A stretch of DNA of 23,269 nucleotides from DATLZB01 sp035574175. Lineage in GTDB: Bacteria > Pseudomonadota > Alphaproteobacteria > Rhizobiales > Hyphomicrobiaceae. Both the position numbers and the translations under genes were made by a program. Within the stretch, counting starts at the first letter, position 1; each line of letters begins with the position of its first letter. The DNA lies in the NCBI GenBank assembly GCA_035574175.1, contig DATLZB010000217.1:1-23269 (forward strand), given 5' to 3'. Below are positions 22,147 through 23,269 of this stretch, piece by piece. The notes beneath the pieces were generated by a model, which saw only the letters and a list, made by a program, of their open reading frames with translations, ran no database searches and was not told where the DNA came from.

Positions 22147-23269
22147 CGATCGGTGCGCTCGGATTTCTCAGTCCTTGGCTGCTTCTGGGCCTGCTCGCGC
22201 TGCCGATCATCTATTGGCTGCTGCGCACCGTGCCCCCGCGCCCGCGTCAAGTCGCCTTTCCCCCGACCCGAATTCTCGTCGGGCTCGAGAACAAGGAAAA
22301 AACACCGGCCAAGACGCCGTGGTGGCTGATGCTGATTCGGCTGGCAGCGGCCGCGCTCGTGATCTTGGCATTGTCCGAGCCGGTGCTGAACCCCAACCGC
22401 GAAGCGGCGATCAGAGGTTCGGGACCGCTGGTGCTGGTGGTCGATAACACCTGGGCGGCGGCCGCGCGATGGAGCGAGCGCACGCGCATGCTGGAGCGGC
22501 TCATCGGCGAGGCCGAGGCGCAGGAGCGCCCGGTGGTGGTGCTGCCGACCGCCTCGACGACCAAAGGCACGAGCCTGCGTATCGAGGCGCCGCAGGCGGC
22601 GCGAACCACGGCGGCTGCAATCCAGCCGCAGCCTTTTGCGCCGGCGCGGCTTCAAGCCGCCGAGGCGCTCTCGTCGGCAATGGCGGGTGAGCGCGGTGCC
22701 AGCGTCGTGTGGCTCACGGACGGTCTCGATCACGACGGAAGCGCCGGCGTTTTCGCCGAAGCCCTCGCCGGATTGGGTACGGCGGGGTTCTCCGTTTTCG
22801 AGGTCGGCGACGGCGACGAAGCGATGGGAGTGGCCGCGGCGCTCGGCGGCGGTGGGCGACTGGTCGGCCGCGTCGTTCGCGCGGGGGGCGGGGCGCGTGA
22901 GGGCGTGCTTCATGCATATTCGCCGCGCGGCCAACGGCTCGGTGAGGCGGTGTTCCACATGGCCCCCGGCGAGACCGAAGCCAAAGCGTCATTCGAGCTG
23001 CCCCTCGAACTCCGGAACCAGGTGACGCGCATCGAGATCGGCGGCGAGCGTTCGGCGGGCGCCGTACATCTCCTCGACGGCCGATCGCAATGGCATCGCG
23101 TTGGGCTGATCTCCGGCGAAACGAGTGAACAAGCGCAGCCGCTGCTCGCGCCGCTCTATTACATCCGCCGCGCACTCGATCCCTTCGCGGAGCTGGTGGA
23201 GCCGAAGGACGCCAACCTCGCGGCGGGTATCGACACGGTGCTCAAGCGTAACTCCTCGGTGGTGATAAT
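22143..23269 (+). CDS. BatA-like membrane protein with degenerate VWA motif (partial, right edge)
   Basis: The first 375 residues are visible; the gene continues past the window. It starts with an N-terminal BatA-type membrane domain: helix 7-26 (FLSPWLLLGLLALPIIYWLL), FPPTRILVGL and helix 61-79 (WLMLIRLAAAALVILALSEP). A VWA-like fold follows (VLVVDNTW, PVVVLPT, ASVVWLTDGLDHDG). At the expected metal site the DxSxS motif reads D101-N-T-W-A105, so the last serine is lost. In alphaproteobacteria such proteins are large (often more than 900 residues) and end in a DUF4159 domain; that part is not visible here, so only the family is inferred. It is coupled to the DUF58 gene and completes the MoxR cluster. 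Confidence 0.88.
   Translation, partial: MTIGALGFLSPWLLLGLLALPIIYWLLRTVPPRPRQVAFPPTRILVGLENKEKTPAKTPWWLMLIRLAAAALVILALSEPVLNPNREAAIRGSGPLVLVVDNTWAAAARWSERTRMLERLIGEAEAQERPVVVLPTASTTKGTSLRIEAPQAARTTAAAIQPQPFAPARLQAAEALSSAMAGERGASVVWLTDGLDHDGSAGVFAEALAGLGTAGFSVFEVGDGDEAMGVAAALGGGGRLVGRVVRAGGGAREGVLHAYSPRGQRLGEAVFHMAPGETEAKASFELPLELRNQVTRIEIGGERSAGAVHLLDGRSQWHRVGLISGETSEQAQPLLAPLYYIRRALDPFAELVEPKDANLAAGIDTVLKRNSSVVI

Noticed and set aside
22086..22958. 290-codon minus-strand frame antisense to the BatA-like gene
   Set aside because: Arg/His-rich shadow; the plus frame is translationally coupled to the DUF58 gene and has membrane helices.
1..23269. CRISPR arrays, insertion sequences, tRNA or rRNA genes, defence islands
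   Set aside because: No regularly spaced repeats, transposase or integrase motifs, or RNA gene signatures were seen; all sizable stretches are covered by ordinary chromosomal genes.

Overview
The window looks like an ordinary chromosomal segment of a GC-rich alphaproteobacterium, most likely in Hyphomicrobiales (Rhizobiales). The pointers are the very high third-position GC, a DUF1285 gene beside a MoxR/DUF58/BatA-like membrane cluster, an FtsK translocase near LolA, an OmpR-type regulator next to a stand-alone cNMP-like domain protein, a glnK-amtB pair and a UbiH/COQ6-type hydroxylase. The species cannot be told from the sequence. No transposase, integrase, phage gene, CRISPR array, tRNA or rRNA was seen.

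Layout, left to right. (1) 1-2151, minus strand: an envelope-lipid type group made of an ICMT-like membrane methyltransferase, an LpxH-like metallophosphoesterase and a GT4 glycosyltransferase that runs off the left edge. The last two overlap by one base. (2) 2329-3189, minus: a periplasmic amino-acid-type solute-binding protein without its permease. (3) 3290-5128, plus: a membrane family-2 glycosyltransferase with an extra N-terminal domain. (4) 5235-10433, plus: a tight four-gene run (glyoxalase I, aldo/keto reductase, DapC-like aminotransferase, FtsK) with gaps of 35, 12 and 13 bases. (5) 10460-12047, minus: a spermidine-synthase-like protein followed one base later by a six-helix membrane protein. 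These resemble the two halves of the fused MFS/spermidine synthase family, but in reversed order. (6) 12201-12914, plus: a LolA-like carrier, then a structured intergenic region (about 13060-13198) that looks like a small RNA ending in a strong intrinsic terminator. (7) 13215-14549, minus: an OmpR-family response regulator, then a cNMP-like domain protein. (8) 14678-15205, plus: an L,D-transpeptidase. (9) 15302-18168, minus: acyl-CoA thioesterase II, then glnK and amtB. (10) 18286-19527, plus: a ubiquinone-type FAD hydroxylase. (11) 19542-20096, minus: a DUF1285 protein. (12) 20161 to the right edge, plus: MoxR ATPase, DUF58 protein and a BatA-like membrane protein cut by the window end.

Most functions concern the cell envelope (lipid and glycan enzymes, LolA, L,D-transpeptidase, MoxR cluster), chromosome segregation (FtsK) and nitrogen sensing (GlnK-AmtB). 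No dramatic new system is evident. The features that most deserve a second look are the putative C-rich-loop small RNA downstream of lolA, the split and reordered spermidine synthase/MFS pair inserted between ftsK and lolA, the cNMP-like protein that has lost its phosphate-binding arginine, and the apparently leaderless start of the MoxR gene.
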